61,014 bases of DNA, from the NCBI GenBank assembly GCA_028687435.1, contig JAQUAF010000033.1, positions 1 through 61,014 on the forward strand, given 5' to 3'. Of the stretch, positions 1 through 8,208 are shown one piece after another. This DNA comes from Verrucomicrobiia bacterium (GTDB lineage: Bacteria; Verrucomicrobiota; Verrucomicrobiia; JABWAM01). Both the position numbers and the translations under genes were made by a program. How positions within the stretch are numbered: position 1 is the first letter of the stretch; every line of letters begins with the position of its first letter. The notes under the pieces are model-generated. The model did no database searches, was not told where the DNA came from, and worked only from the letters and a program-made list of their open reading frames with translations.

Positions 1-125
1 AAACTTCAAACGATTCAAAATGTTGACCCAAAAATGGATCGACCTCGCCCTGACGCTCTCCAGACTGGAAGTTGAGGAAGCTAAAAAATCACTGAAGGAG
101 TAGTCCAGAATTCGGTACTCTCAAG
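1..125 (+). mobile_element. IS end, left copy (C-terminal tail of a probable transposase plus terminal sequence)
   Basis: These 125 bases are the exact reverse complement of 60890-61014. An open frame runs from the window edge to a TAG at 109-111; its last residues include TQKWIDLALTLSRLEVEEAK. About 14 bases of non-coding end sequence follow (CCAGAATTCGGTACTCTCAA spans the stop-proximal end). A repeated coding tail plus a shared boundary fits the 3' end of an insertion sequence. The family cannot be named from this fragment. The neighbouring minus-strand gene reads into it and ends there. Confidence 0.6.
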
Positions 126-2785
126 AAAAGAACAATCTTCTCAAGATAGAAATCATCCCGTTCCTCAACAACCGAGGGATGGAGGTCCAACAGATTACGA
201 CGCTTTTCGAGGGAAACTCCCGCCGCCTTGTACAACAACAGCAGTTCGTAAAGCACCCGGGGATCCTTCGGAGCCAGCTCAAAAGCCTTTTCCATGGAAG
301 TCAGGGCCAGCGCCGGCTCATTTCGTTTATCGAAATAGGCCAGTCCGAGATTCCGATGGACCGTCGGAAATTTTCCGTCGCGGGCGCGTGCTTCCTCCCA
401 ACAGGCCACAGCCTCATCATAACGCCGCCGGTCATAAAAAAGGCAGCCAAGATAATACGGCGCCCGCGCGCCGGTTGCATGAATCCTGCAAGCCGCCTCC
501 AAAACCTCGATCGACTCCATCCGGCTCGGAAAACAATAATCCGGTGAAAGGGCGTCGGCTTGGCGGAAACATTCCTCCGCCTTTGCGCGCGCGCCAAGGG
601 CCAGATGCCAGAATCCCTGATAATAACGAATCATGGGATGCCGGGCCGCCTTTTCATTCCGATTCATGGCCAGTTCAAGAATTTCCATTGCCTCGAGAAA
701 CAAACCGGCGCCGGCCAGTTCGATGGCAGCATCGAGAAAATCCTCCGCCTTTCCCTTGAAAAGAAAATCGTGTTTCGACAATTCCTCCCCTGCGGCAACA
801 TCTCCCTTGACCGCCCGCAAGGAAAAATAAGCCTCAAAACACGCCCATCGATCAAGGCCATCCATTGCCGAAGTTGCCCGGGCAAGATCAAGGGATTCCT
901 CCGTCCTGCCAAGCTGCCTCAAAACTGCGGATTTTAAATTTCGCGCCGCCAGACCCTCCGCATTGACGGTCAGGGACTGATCGAGATGTTCCAGCGCCAG
1001 TTCATACGCCCCCCGGTGGCAGTCGATCTTCGCAACAGCAAAATACGCCGCGGATTTCCAAGCGTAATGCCAGGAAGCCTTGAAATAATACTCATACGCC
1101 TCATCAAACCGCCCCAGCCCCGCAAGCGCCACGCCAAGATAATAGAACGGCTTCACATCGTCCGGATTGTCATTCCTGCAAACAAGCCGCTCCGCCGCCT
1201 TTCGCAAAAACCCTTCCGCCTCGCCGAGCCGCCCTGTCCGGAGACACCCCAGTCCAAGGGCGGTGTTGCACCGGATATCTGCGGGATCCCGGCGCAACGC
1301 CTCGCGGTAATAATCCTCCGGGGGGTACGTATGATGATGATATTGATCCAGGTGCAATCCGTTGAGGTAGAGTTCCTCCGTGGTTTCAATCTTCACTGGC
1401 GGCAAGGCCGGCAGACGGGTCCGGGGCGCATCTTTCACGCCTCGTTTCACCGGACGATAAGACACCAGAACCCTCCCGGACGCCGAAACCAGGGACGCTT
1501 CAAACGGGTCCGCCTCCGCATCCCTCTCGACTGGAATGGCCGCCGCAAACGGTTTTGCGGGATCAATGTCAATTCTGGCATTGAAAACAACCTTTTCGCC
1601 ATGCCGGACCACCACCGCCGCGTCGCTGAATTTCCCTGTGGCATTGAACGCAACATTGATCTTTCCTTCCTTCACTTCCATTCCCACCGCAGCATCGCGG
1701 GTGGCATTTTTGACTGTCCCGATGTTTCTTGCGGGATACCAATACTGGTCAAATGTCTTGGTCTCGCCTGGCATGATCCACGCAAAATCCGGCTGATTGT
1801 CGGTGTACACTCCGCTCATGATTTCCACATAAGGGCCATCCGCATCAGTAAGATTGGCCGCCCATTTCTTGCCGAATTCCCCATCCCCCCAGGTAAAAAG
1901 TTTTTTGCCCGGGGAGATATGCCGGTCCGCCACATGAACAATCCCCGCATCCCTTTCAAAATCATACCCTGACACAAAATCCATTTTTGACGACCCGTTC
2001 ATGACCATGAACGATGAGGGAACCGCCACATTGGAAAACCACGATCCATCACATCCCTTTCCATAATCAACCGGTCGCGCGGTTCGATAAACCCCCTTGA
2101 GATCAGGCCATGAGATGACCGCGCGGCGGTCATGATCGCAGACATACTCGACGTCCGGGGGAAACACGATGCGATATTGACTGTGAACCCTCACGGCGAG
2201 ATTCGCCCACCACATGAAAGGCTGGGGCAAAGGGGTCCCATTGTACAACCGCGCCTTCACCTGCAAAAAGGATCTTCCCGGATGCAACGTAACGCCGGCC
2301 ATCCCTTTCATGCGATAAAGCGGATCAACCTCCCCAACCCAGAGGGTGCGGCTTCCGTCCGGATTCTCCTCAACACGGGAATCCACCGGCATGAACGTCG
2401 TTGGCCGATGATGTTGGGGCCAATTGAACTCGATGCCGCCCGATATCCACGGCCCGGCCAAACCGATCAACGCGGGTTTGACGACCGTATTATGGTAGAT
2501 AAAATTGTACCCATTCGTCTTGTCCACCCCGGCAAGAATTTTTCCGCCAATTTCCGGCAACACGGTGATTTTCAGATATTCATTTTCAACATAACCCGCC
2601 CGGTAGGTTTTTGGCGTCAAGGCATCGCTCAACCGATCGGAGACGGGCAGGGGATAAACTTTTCCGGACATGCCCTGATACGCCTTGTTTTCTATAAAAT
2701 AGGGATTTTTGTTTGGCTCAAGCGGTTCATAGGTCGGGATCACCGCCGGCTCAAACCATGCCTTTACCGGGCTTTTCGGATTCAT
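89..2785 (-). CDS. DUF5107 domain protein with C-terminal TPR repeats, 3' end disrupted by IS
   Basis: About 898 residues. The N-terminal half (residues about 45-330) matches the DUF5107 fold: a beta-rich, mutarotase-like region with ISGGIEFNWPQHHRP and a WW-rich stretch. The second half is a run of TPR-like helices (for example the FDEAYEYYFKASWHYAWKSA region). DUF5107-TPR proteins are common beside carbohydrate genes in PVC bacteria and Bacteroidetes; the reaction is not known to me. I chose the ATG at 2785 because AAAGGA lies 9 bases before it; an earlier in-frame start would overlap the upstream AraC gene. The last ten residues (RVPNSGLLLQ) are encoded by the IS end, so the native C-terminus is lost. 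The AraC gene just upstream is the likely regulator. Confidence 0.8.
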   Translation of the reverse strand: MNPKSPVKAWFEPAVIPTYEPLEPNKNPYFIENKAYQGMSGKVYPLPVSDRLSDALTPKTYRAGYVENEYLKITVLPEIGGKILAGVDKTNGYNFIYHNTVVKPALIGLAGPWISGGIEFNWPQHHRPTTFMPVDSRVEENPDGSRTLWVGEVDPLYRMKGMAGVTLHPGRSFLQVKARLYNGTPLPQPFMWWANLAVRVHSQYRIVFPPDVEYVCDHDRRAVISWPDLKGVYRTARPVDYGKGCDGSWFSNVAVPSSFMVMNGSSKMDFVSGYDFERDAGIVHVADRHISPGKKLFTWGDGEFGKKWAANLTDADGPYVEIMSGVYTDNQPDFAWIMPGETKTFDQYWYPARNIGTVKNATRDAAVGMEVKEGKINVAFNATGKFSDAAVVVRHGEKVVFNARIDIDPAKPFAAAIPVERDAEADPFEASLVSASGRVLVSYRPVKRGVKDAPRTRLPALPPVKIETTEELYLNGLHLDQYHHHTYPPEDYYREALRRDPADIRCNTALGLGCLRTGRLGEAEGFLRKAAERLVCRNDNPDDVKPFYYLGVALAGLGRFDEAYEYYFKASWHYAWKSAAYFAVAKIDCHRGAYELALEHLDQSLTVNAEGLAARNLKSAVLRQLGRTEESLDLARATSAMDGLDRWACFEAYFSLRAVKGDVAAGEELSKHDFLFKGKAEDFLDAAIELAGAGLFLEAMEILELAMNRNEKAARHPMIRYYQGFWHLALGARAKAEECFRQADALSPDYCFPSRMESIEVLEAACRIHATGARAPYYLGCLFYDRRRYDEAVACWEEARARDGKFPTVHRNLGLAYFDKRNEPALALTSMEKAFELAPKDPRVLYELLLLYKAAGVSLEKRRNLLDLHPSVVEERDDFYLEKIVLFLRVPNSGLLLQ

Positions 2786-2942
2786 AAAATTCATTCCTTT
2801 CTTTCGCATGCTTTTCAATAAAAACGGCGCGCCCGTTTTCATTCTCCCCGCCCCCGCGCCATATGAAGATGCGATACGGTAATGCGGAAACAACGCCCCG
2901 TCTTTAGGCAATCTTACGAACCGTTTGCACAATCTTACGACA

Positions 2943-3785
2943 TCAAGCCCGCCAGCCGGATGGACTGCGGCCAAAACGTTTTTTAAACGACCGGCTGAAG
3001 TAATGGATGGACTCGAAACCGAGATAAGCCGAAACCTCCTTGACCGGCATCTCCGAGTAAGCCATCAGGGTTCTGGCCTTTTCCAATCGGTATTCATTCA
3101 GATATTTCACAGGGGCAAGCCCGGTGTATTTCCTGAAGACTTCGGAAAAACGGCTTGGACTCAAACCGGCCTTCTGCGCCAGAACATTCAAAGGCATTTT
3201 TCCACGATAGCAGCCATGAATATGCGCCAACGCCTTCTTCACTGCCATATCCCCCGGCTTTCCCTCATGTCCAACCCCCTTCCCCTGGACATGGCGCCTC
3301 AAGGCCAAGGCCAAAAGCTCCAGCAACCCGGCAAAAATCATCACACTATCCGCAGCCTGTTTTTTCTTGAACTCCCCTTGCAACCGGCTCCAAACCTGTT
3401 TCATGGCATTTTGGCCAATCCTGACTTTCTGCCATGGCAAATCCACATTTCCAAAAAGAATCGACAACTCTCCAAAATTCTCAAGCAACAATGGAAAATG
3501 AAACATCTGAAACGCCACACATCCATTTTTCCCAATATCCCATGAATGCTTTCTTCCCGGCGGGATCACCAGCATCTCCCCGGGTTCCACACACATTCTG
3601 CAACCCCTCGGATCAGCCAGATCAAAACGCCCGGACACAACCAGAAGCTCCTGAAACACATCATGCTCATGGAAAGGCCCGCCGCAATCCGGCGGATATC
3701 TCACCATGCTGATGAGTTTGAACGGATGGAACAACAACTTACCCGGAATCCACGTCCTGATTTTCTCGTTGTTTTTACGGTTCAT
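2943..3785 (-). CDS. AraC family transcriptional regulator
   Basis: About 280 residues. The N-terminus is a cupin-like sensing domain (HEHDVFQELLVVSGRFDL, then PGEMLVIPPGRKHSW), typical of sugar-responsive AraC proteins. The C-terminus has the two helix-turn-helix motifs (LAQKAGLSPSRFSEVFRKYTG and KEVSAYLGFESIHYFSRSFK) with the usual GRSPSGWR ending. It lies about 160 bases upstream of the DUF5107 gene on the same strand and probably controls it. An alternative GTG start 21 bases upstream (3806) is possible; neither start has a strong Shine-Dalgarno sequence. Confidence 0.85.
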   Translation of the reverse strand: MNRKNNEKIRTWIPGKLLFHPFKLISMVRYPPDCGGPFHEHDVFQELLVVSGRFDLADPRGCRMCVEPGEMLVIPPGRKHSWDIGKNGCVAFQMFHFPLLLENFGELSILFGNVDLPWQKVRIGQNAMKQVWSRLQGEFKKKQAADSVMIFAGLLELLALALRRHVQGKGVGHEGKPGDMAVKKALAHIHGCYRGKMPLNVLAQKAGLSPSRFSEVFRKYTGLAPVKYLNEYRLEKARTLMAYSEMPVKEVSAYLGFESIHYFSRSFKKRFGRSPSGWRA

Positions 3786-3857
3786 TCTCAAAAATGCGTT
3801 GTCCACGTCCGCCCGACTCTCGCCCCCTTGGAACTCTCAACGCCTTTCCGGCTAAAA

Positions 3858-4988
3858 TCATTTGGAATAATACTTTCCAATCGTTTCCGCCACAAAATCC
3901 AGGTCCTCGTCCTTGAGGTACTGGTGCACGCCAAAATGCAGCCCGGTGCGGCCGATGCGTTCGGACACCGGGAAACTTCCCCGCGGAATTTTCATAAAGT
4001 TGAATGCCTGGTGCTGGGTCGGCAGGCTGCCAAACAGGGTCTTGCACTGGATGCCGTGTTCCTCGAGGTAACGGTAAAGATCGTCAATGTTCCCCTTCTC
4101 GTCCCTCAAAACGATCGGATAGGCATGGGGACAAACCACCTCGCCGGGACCGTCGTGGTACAGAATCAATCGATCCTCGAACGGCGCCAGCAATTCGTGC
4201 AATCTCAACAGATATCTTCTCCGGACGCTGAAGGTCTTCTCGAAATTCTCCAGCCCCTCCAATCCGATCGCCGCCTCCAGATCGTTCATGCGGGAATTGA
4301 AACCGCAACGGTCAAAGGCAAAGTAAAGCTGGCCGTTCCGCCGCCCATGGCTGCGCACCGAACGGCACAGGGCGTCGAACTCGGAATCATGGGTGCAGAT
4401 CATGCCGCCTTCCCCGCTGCAAATGATATGCGCCGCGTAAAAGCTGAACAAGCCCATGTCCCCAAATGATCCAACCACCTTGCCGTTCAATCTTGCCCCG
4501 TGCGCTTCGCAGCAGTCCTCGATCACATAAAGCCCGCGCTTGCGGGCAATGGTCATGATCTTTTCCATTTTGCATGGTTTCCCCATCGTATGCACCACCT
4601 GGATCGCCCGCGTCCGCGGCGTGATCGCCGCCTCGATCAAATCCGGATTGATATTCAGCGTCTCCAACTCCACATCCACAAATTTGGGAGTGAGACCCGC
4701 CGCCAGAATGCAATTGACCGTGGCCACAAACGCCAGGGCCGGCGTGATCACCTCGTCCCCCCGTTGCGCTCCGCGGCTCAACAGGGAGGAGTTGGCAACC
4801 AGCCCGGCGTCCGTGCCCGAACTGGCGGCCACACAATGCCGGTAACCAAAGATCCTGGCAAAATTTTCCTCGAATTGCCGCACATTGGGGCCTTCCGACA
4901 CCCAGTTGCGATCCAGCGCCGCAGCCAGATGTTTTCGCGCCGACTCGCCCACTTCAACGTGACCAAAACTCACTCTGAATTTTTGCAT
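3858..4988 (-). CDS. DegT/DnrJ/EryC1/StrS family PLP protein with His in place of the PLP lysine (ColD-like sugar 3-dehydratase?)
   Basis: 376 residues. The start at 4988 is fixed by AAAAGGAGAAAAAC directly before ATG. The fold signature is clear: SGTDAG near 58-62, VIEDCCEAHGA near 155-164, and GSFGDMGLFSFYAAH followed by SGEGG. In aminotransferases of this family the residue at position 187 (SFYxxK) is the lysine that binds PLP; here it is His187. The same change is the hallmark of ColD (His188) and the RfbH/E1 group, which remove the C3 hydroxyl of 4-keto nucleotide sugars. The CxC cysteines of the iron-sulfur E1 enzymes are absent, so ColD is the nearer model. It follows the kinase and nucleotidyltransferase genes, separated from them by a palindromic repeat. 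The substrate is inference. Confidence 0.8.
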   Translation of the reverse strand: MQKFRVSFGHVEVGESARKHLAAALDRNWVSEGPNVRQFEENFARIFGYRHCVAASSGTDAGLVANSSLLSRGAQRGDEVITPALAFVATVNCILAAGLTPKFVDVELETLNINPDLIEAAITPRTRAIQVVHTMGKPCKMEKIMTIARKRGLYVIEDCCEAHGARLNGKVVGSFGDMGLFSFYAAHIICSGEGGMICTHDSEFDALCRSVRSHGRRNGQLYFAFDRCGFNSRMNDLEAAIGLEGLENFEKTFSVRRRYLLRLHELLAPFEDRLILYHDGPGEVVCPHAYPIVLRDEKGNIDDLYRYLEEHGIQCKTLFGSLPTQHQAFNFMKIPRGSFPVSERIGRTGLHFGVHQYLKDEDLDFVAETIGKYYSK

Positions 4989-5035
4989 GTTTTTCTCCTT
5001 TTCCTGGCAACTGTCCAGCCCGGATTTATCGGGGA

Positions 5036-5100
5036 GCGGCGCGGGAGCCCCGCCCTCCATTTGTTCTGGTAATCATGGAGGGCGGGGCTCCCGCACCGCC
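5036..5100. repeat. Intergenic GC-rich palindrome (family D, copy 1)
   Basis: Two 25-base arms (reading GCGGCGCGGGAGCCCCGCC into CTCCAT and its complement) match at 24 of 25 positions around a short A+T-richer loop. Near-identical palindromes occur at 13649-13715, 22589-22654 and 55845-55911. It lies between the nucleotidyltransferase stop and the DegT start and could act as a processing or attenuation hairpin. Confidence 0.85.
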
Positions 5101-5103
5101 GCT

Positions 5104-5853
5104 TCACCGGTTTAATCCCTCAAAAAGCCGCTCCAACGGGCCCAGCCGCCTGTCAAATGTGGCGTAGCATTCGGGAAGACCGATATCCACCAAATTTCCA
5201 TCCGACTTGAAAACCCGGACTCTCTGACGCGCCGCGTCAGGCAAAATCCGGCTCTCCAAATCAAATTTTCCATCCGCCCAGCTTTGGGGGGCCTCGCGAG
5301 CCATCACATAAACCCCGGCGTTCACCCATCCATCCTGCACATCCGGTTCTGTTGAAAACTCCCTCAAATCCCCGATGGAATCCGTCAGCAAACGCCCCTT
5401 CTGCTTTGCCCCTCCAGCCACAGCCTCCGGCCGCACCGCCACCAGCGTAAAGGGATTTCCATGCCGCCGGTGCGCCTCATAAACCGGGCCGAGCGGTTGC
5501 GACACATACGAATCGCCATTGGCCGCCAGAAAACACGGCGTTTCCACACGTTGCGCGGCAAAACGCAACGCGCCGCCCGTCCCCAACGGCTGCGGCTCCA
5601 CACAAACCTCCACCGGCCCGATCCGCCCGGCATGCTGCCGGACAAAATCCTGGAACTGCTCCGCCAGATAATGAACCGCCAAAATAAACCTCCCCACCCC
5701 TTCCCGGCGCCATTGCGACAACAGGCGCAACAAAAAAGGCGCGCCTCCAATCGGCAGCAACGGCTTGGGCATGGCATCCGTCAGATTCCCCAGGCGGGTT
5801 CCCCTCCCGCCGCACAACACCACCATGTCCGGCATGTCCATCTCACTGTTCAT
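5104..5853 (-). CDS. hddC: Sugar-1-phosphate nucleotidyltransferase (HddC-like)
   Basis: About 249 residues. The N-terminal signature VVLCGGRGTRLGNLTDAMPK and then PLLPIGGAPFL is that of NTP-transferases acting on hexose- or heptose-1-phosphates; LGTGGALRFA and NGDSYV mark the nucleotide and metal sites. It resembles HddC, the GDP-D-glycero-D-manno-heptose synthase, and the preceding gene is an HddA-like kinase. Its start overlaps the kinase stop by 11 bases, so translation is probably coupled. A second in-frame ATG at 5841 is an alternative start. Other sugar phosphates (mannose, glucose) cannot be excluded. Confidence 0.75.
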   Translation of the reverse strand: MNSEMDMPDMVVLCGGRGTRLGNLTDAMPKPLLPIGGAPFLLRLLSQWRREGVGRFILAVHYLAEQFQDFVRQHAGRIGPVEVCVEPQPLGTGGALRFAAQRVETPCFLAANGDSYVSQPLGPVYEAHRRHGNPFTLVAVRPEAVAGGAKQKGRLLTDSIGDLREFSTEPDVQDGWVNAGVYVMAREAPQSWADGKFDLESRILPDAARQRVRVFKSDGNLVDIGLPECYATFDRRLGPLERLFEGLNR

Positions 5854-6835
5854 CCGTATGAAAGATGACCTGCGCCCCGCCTTTTTCAAAACGGAAAGGC
5901 ACCCAGACACGGATGCCGGGCAGCGCTTCCTGAATCTGCAGGTGCCGGTAGGGCGGCGCCAGGAACATCACAAATCCGCCGCCTCCCGCCCCCATCAACT
6001 TCCCTCCAAATGCCCCCGCCTTCCGGGCCGCTTCGTACATCTGGTCGATGCTGTCATTGCTCAAACCATTGGCCAGGGTTCGTTTCACGCGCCAACTGGC
6101 ATCCAGCAATTCCCCGATTTTCGAAAATTCCGCGCGCTGGCGGAAAAGCTCCAGGGCGCGTCTGGCAATGTCGTGAATCTCCCGCATGGTGGATGTGTTG
6201 TCCTTGAGCATCTTGATCTGGGCGCCCGCCAGTTCCGTGGCGTTGCGGGTCAGGCCGGTGAACCCCAGCAGCACATGCTGCTCCAGGGCATCATGATAAT
6301 CCGGAGGAAGGATCATGGGCGAAACCTCGTAATCGCCGTTGGGGGATATGTCGATCACCTGCATGCCCCCGTGCGCCGCCAGGATCTGGTCCTGAATACC
6401 CACGTTTTCCCCGATGACCTTCTGTTCCACCTCGATGGCTTGGTCGGCCAGCATCCGCCGGGTCGGCATCTCGTGACGCAACGTGTGCAGCGCCAACAAC
6501 ATGCCCACGGTAAAGGCGGAACTGGACCCCAGCCCCGAACGGGCCGGCAGATCGCCTTCATGATGAATCTGCAAACCATCCCTGACCCCCAGATAAGTCA
6601 GGCACCCCCGGATGGATGGATGCTTGATCTCACGGGGCTCGTTCACACATTCGATCAGGGAATAAGCCACCCGCGTCTTGTACTCGAAAAAAGGCGGCAA
6701 CGGACGGCAGGTGATGTAACAATAACGGTGAAAACTGGCGCCGACAATCACCCCGCCATGACGGGAATAGTACGGTTCATAATCGGTGCCGCCGCCAAAA
6801 AACGACACCCGGAAAGGAGTTCGGGTTATAATCAT
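5843..6835 (-). CDS. hddA: GHMP family sugar kinase (HddA-like heptose-7-phosphate kinase)
   Basis: 330 residues, the usual length. GHMP motifs are present in order: TPFRVSFFGGGTDYEPYY at the N-terminus, the ATP loop DLPARSGLGSSSAFTVGML near 95-113, and KLMGAGGGGFVMF near 280-292. The closest named family is D-glycero-alpha-D-manno-heptose-7-phosphate kinase (HddA). The overlapping nucleotidyltransferase supports a kinase-guanylyltransferase pair making an activated sugar. No isomerase (gmhA) or phosphatase (gmhB) is in the window. Substrate specificity is inferred. Confidence 0.75.
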   Translation of the reverse strand: MIITRTPFRVSFFGGGTDYEPYYSRHGGVIVGASFHRYCYITCRPLPPFFEYKTRVAYSLIECVNEPREIKHPSIRGCLTYLGVRDGLQIHHEGDLPARSGLGSSSAFTVGMLLALHTLRHEMPTRRMLADQAIEVEQKVIGENVGIQDQILAAHGGMQVIDISPNGDYEVSPMILPPDYHDALEQHVLLGFTGLTRNATELAGAQIKMLKDNTSTMREIHDIARRALELFRQRAEFSKIGELLDASWRVKRTLANGLSNDSIDQMYEAARKAGAFGGKLMGAGGGGFVMFLAPPYRHLQIQEALPGIRVWVPFRFEKGGAQVIFHTDEQ

Positions 6836-6885
6836 AGGTTGGGTTGATGGGGTGAAGGTTTGTTTTTACCGCCTGGCCTTGCCGG

Positions 6886-7009
6886 GTTCAACGGTTCACG
6901 GTTCGATGGTCATATTTTCCATCTCGCGCGTCAATTCTCGCAACCCTTGTCATGCTCCAAATTTTCAATCTTATGCCTTTCCAACCGTTGAACCGTGAAC
7001 CATTAAACC
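6886..7009. repeat. Inverted pair of degenerate TGAACC-type repeats (family A)
   Basis: GGTTCAACGGTTCACGGTT at the left and AACCGTTGAACCGTGAACC at the right form complementary arms about 70 bases apart, between the SDR and kinase genes. Each arm is a degenerate tandem of TGAACC words. The same structure recurs at 8041-8200, with a one-sided version at 26836-26866. Confidence 0.75.
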
Positions 7010-7030
7010 AAGCCCAAACAACCTGTCCCG

Positions 7031-7963
7031 TCATACATTTGAATATTGCTGCCGGCGGATGATCTGGAATGCCTTGATCAACTCGCGAATGCCGCGTTCC
7101 ATGTTCACCGTTGTCCTGAATCCTGTGGCCTCGATCCGGGCGTTGCTGACAATGTAATTGCGTTTATCCGGATCCTGCCCAACCTCGGAAACCGGAAACT
7201 GGAAATCCGGAACCTGCTTCTTGATCTCCTCGCACAATTCCCACTTGCTGAGATTGGCATCGCTCAACCCCACATTGTAGGGACGCCCCTTCATGTCCGC
7301 GTAATGTTTGATGGCATGCAGAAAGGCGCCCGCCGCATCCCTCACATGCAGATAATTCCGTTTGAAATGCGGCTCAAACAACACCATAAAACGATCCGTC
7401 ACCGCCCGATAGGTGAAATCGTTCACCAGCAAATCCAGCCTCATCCGCGGGCTGGCGCCAAAAACCGTGGCAAACCGGAAGGTCAGGCAATCCCCGCGAT
7501 CCAACAGATGTTTTTCAATGTCCACCTTCAACCGTCCATAAAGCGAAATGGGCCGCATCGGGGTTTCCTCGTCGCAGTGGATCCCTTCCTGTCCGATGCC
7601 ATACCCGCTGTTGGTGCAGGGGAAAATCAACCGCTGGTCGCGGCTTTTGCGTTCGGCCATGAATTTCACCGCGTCATGGTTCACCGCCCGGGCCGCCATC
7701 GGGTCGCGCTGGCACAACGGCGCGCCGGTCAGGCACGCCAGAGGCAGCAGGACATCCGCCTTGCCAGCCAATTCCCCAAGCAACCGCTCATCCCGCACAT
7801 CCCCGCGAACAACCGTCAACCGCTCCTCCGCGCAACAATCCAGCAGCGATGTCTGCTGATACATGAAATTGTCCAAAACCGTCACCTCATGCCCTTCCCG
7901 CAGCAAGGCAGGCGTCAGAATGGCGCCAATATAACCGGCGCCGCCAGTCACAAGAATCTTCAT
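7031..7963 (-). CDS. NAD-dependent sugar epimerase/dehydratase (extended SDR)
   Basis: 310 residues. It starts with the Rossmann motif MKILVTGGAGYIGAIL; an in-frame extension upstream lacks family similarity and GGAAC precedes ATG 7963. The catalytic pair is the SLYGRLK tyrosine and lysine. The third catalytic region reads CTNSGYG and lacks the Asp/Glu pair of 4,6-dehydratases, so an epimerase or reductase is more likely. HFKRNYLHVRDAAGAFLHAI and YNVGLSDANLSKWELC are typical of C-terminal sugar-binding regions. It lies upstream of the kinase, nucleotidyltransferase and DegT genes on the same strand and probably belongs to the same nucleotide-sugar pathway. Confidence 0.8.
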   Translation of the reverse strand: MKILVTGGAGYIGAILTPALLREGHEVTVLDNFMYQQTSLLDCCAEERLTVVRGDVRDERLLGELAGKADVLLPLACLTGAPLCQRDPMAARAVNHDAVKFMAERKSRDQRLIFPCTNSGYGIGQEGIHCDEETPMRPISLYGRLKVDIEKHLLDRGDCLTFRFATVFGASPRMRLDLLVNDFTYRAVTDRFMVLFEPHFKRNYLHVRDAAGAFLHAIKHYADMKGRPYNVGLSDANLSKWELCEEIKKQVPDFQFPVSEVGQDPDKRNYIVSNARIEATGFRTTVNMERGIRELIKAFQIIRRQQYSNV

Positions 7964-8040
7964 CGTTCCGTTTGTAAAGCCTGCCCCCGCCTCTTGCAAG
8001 AATCAATCAAGCCGCGCCGGGGCCACGGGCGATGGTTTAT

Positions 8041-8200
8041 AAGGTTCAGCGATTCACGGTTCAACGGTTGGGCTGTTGGCGCAAGCGACACTTTTTTGAA
8101 CCCTGTCGAAGTCTCGCCGCGAAAAAAGACGCGCAAGAAGACCTCTGTTTGTCTTGCAACCGCTGAACCGTGAACCATTAAACCCTTGAACCTTGAACCC
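8041..8200. repeat. Inverted pair of TGAACC-type repeats (family A, second locus)
   Basis: TTCACGGTTCAACGGTTG near 8053-8070 pairs, with one mismatch, with the complement of CAACCGCTGAACCGTGAA near 8157-8174. The right side continues as further TGAACC-like units up to 8200, just before the stop of the caspase-like gene. The 85-base loop holds no gene. Confidence 0.75.
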
Positions 8201-8208
8201 ATTCCGAC

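Noticed and set aside
986..1972. Plus-strand open frame opposite the DUF5107 gene
   Set aside because: Its composition mirrors the minus-strand gene; no family resemblance.
5765..6847. Plus-strand open frame opposite the kinase gene
   Set aside because: Shadow of a clear GHMP kinase.
7031..7963. Calling the SDR a 4,6-dehydratase
   Set aside because: The catalytic loop CTNSGYG lacks the acidic residues needed for dehydration.
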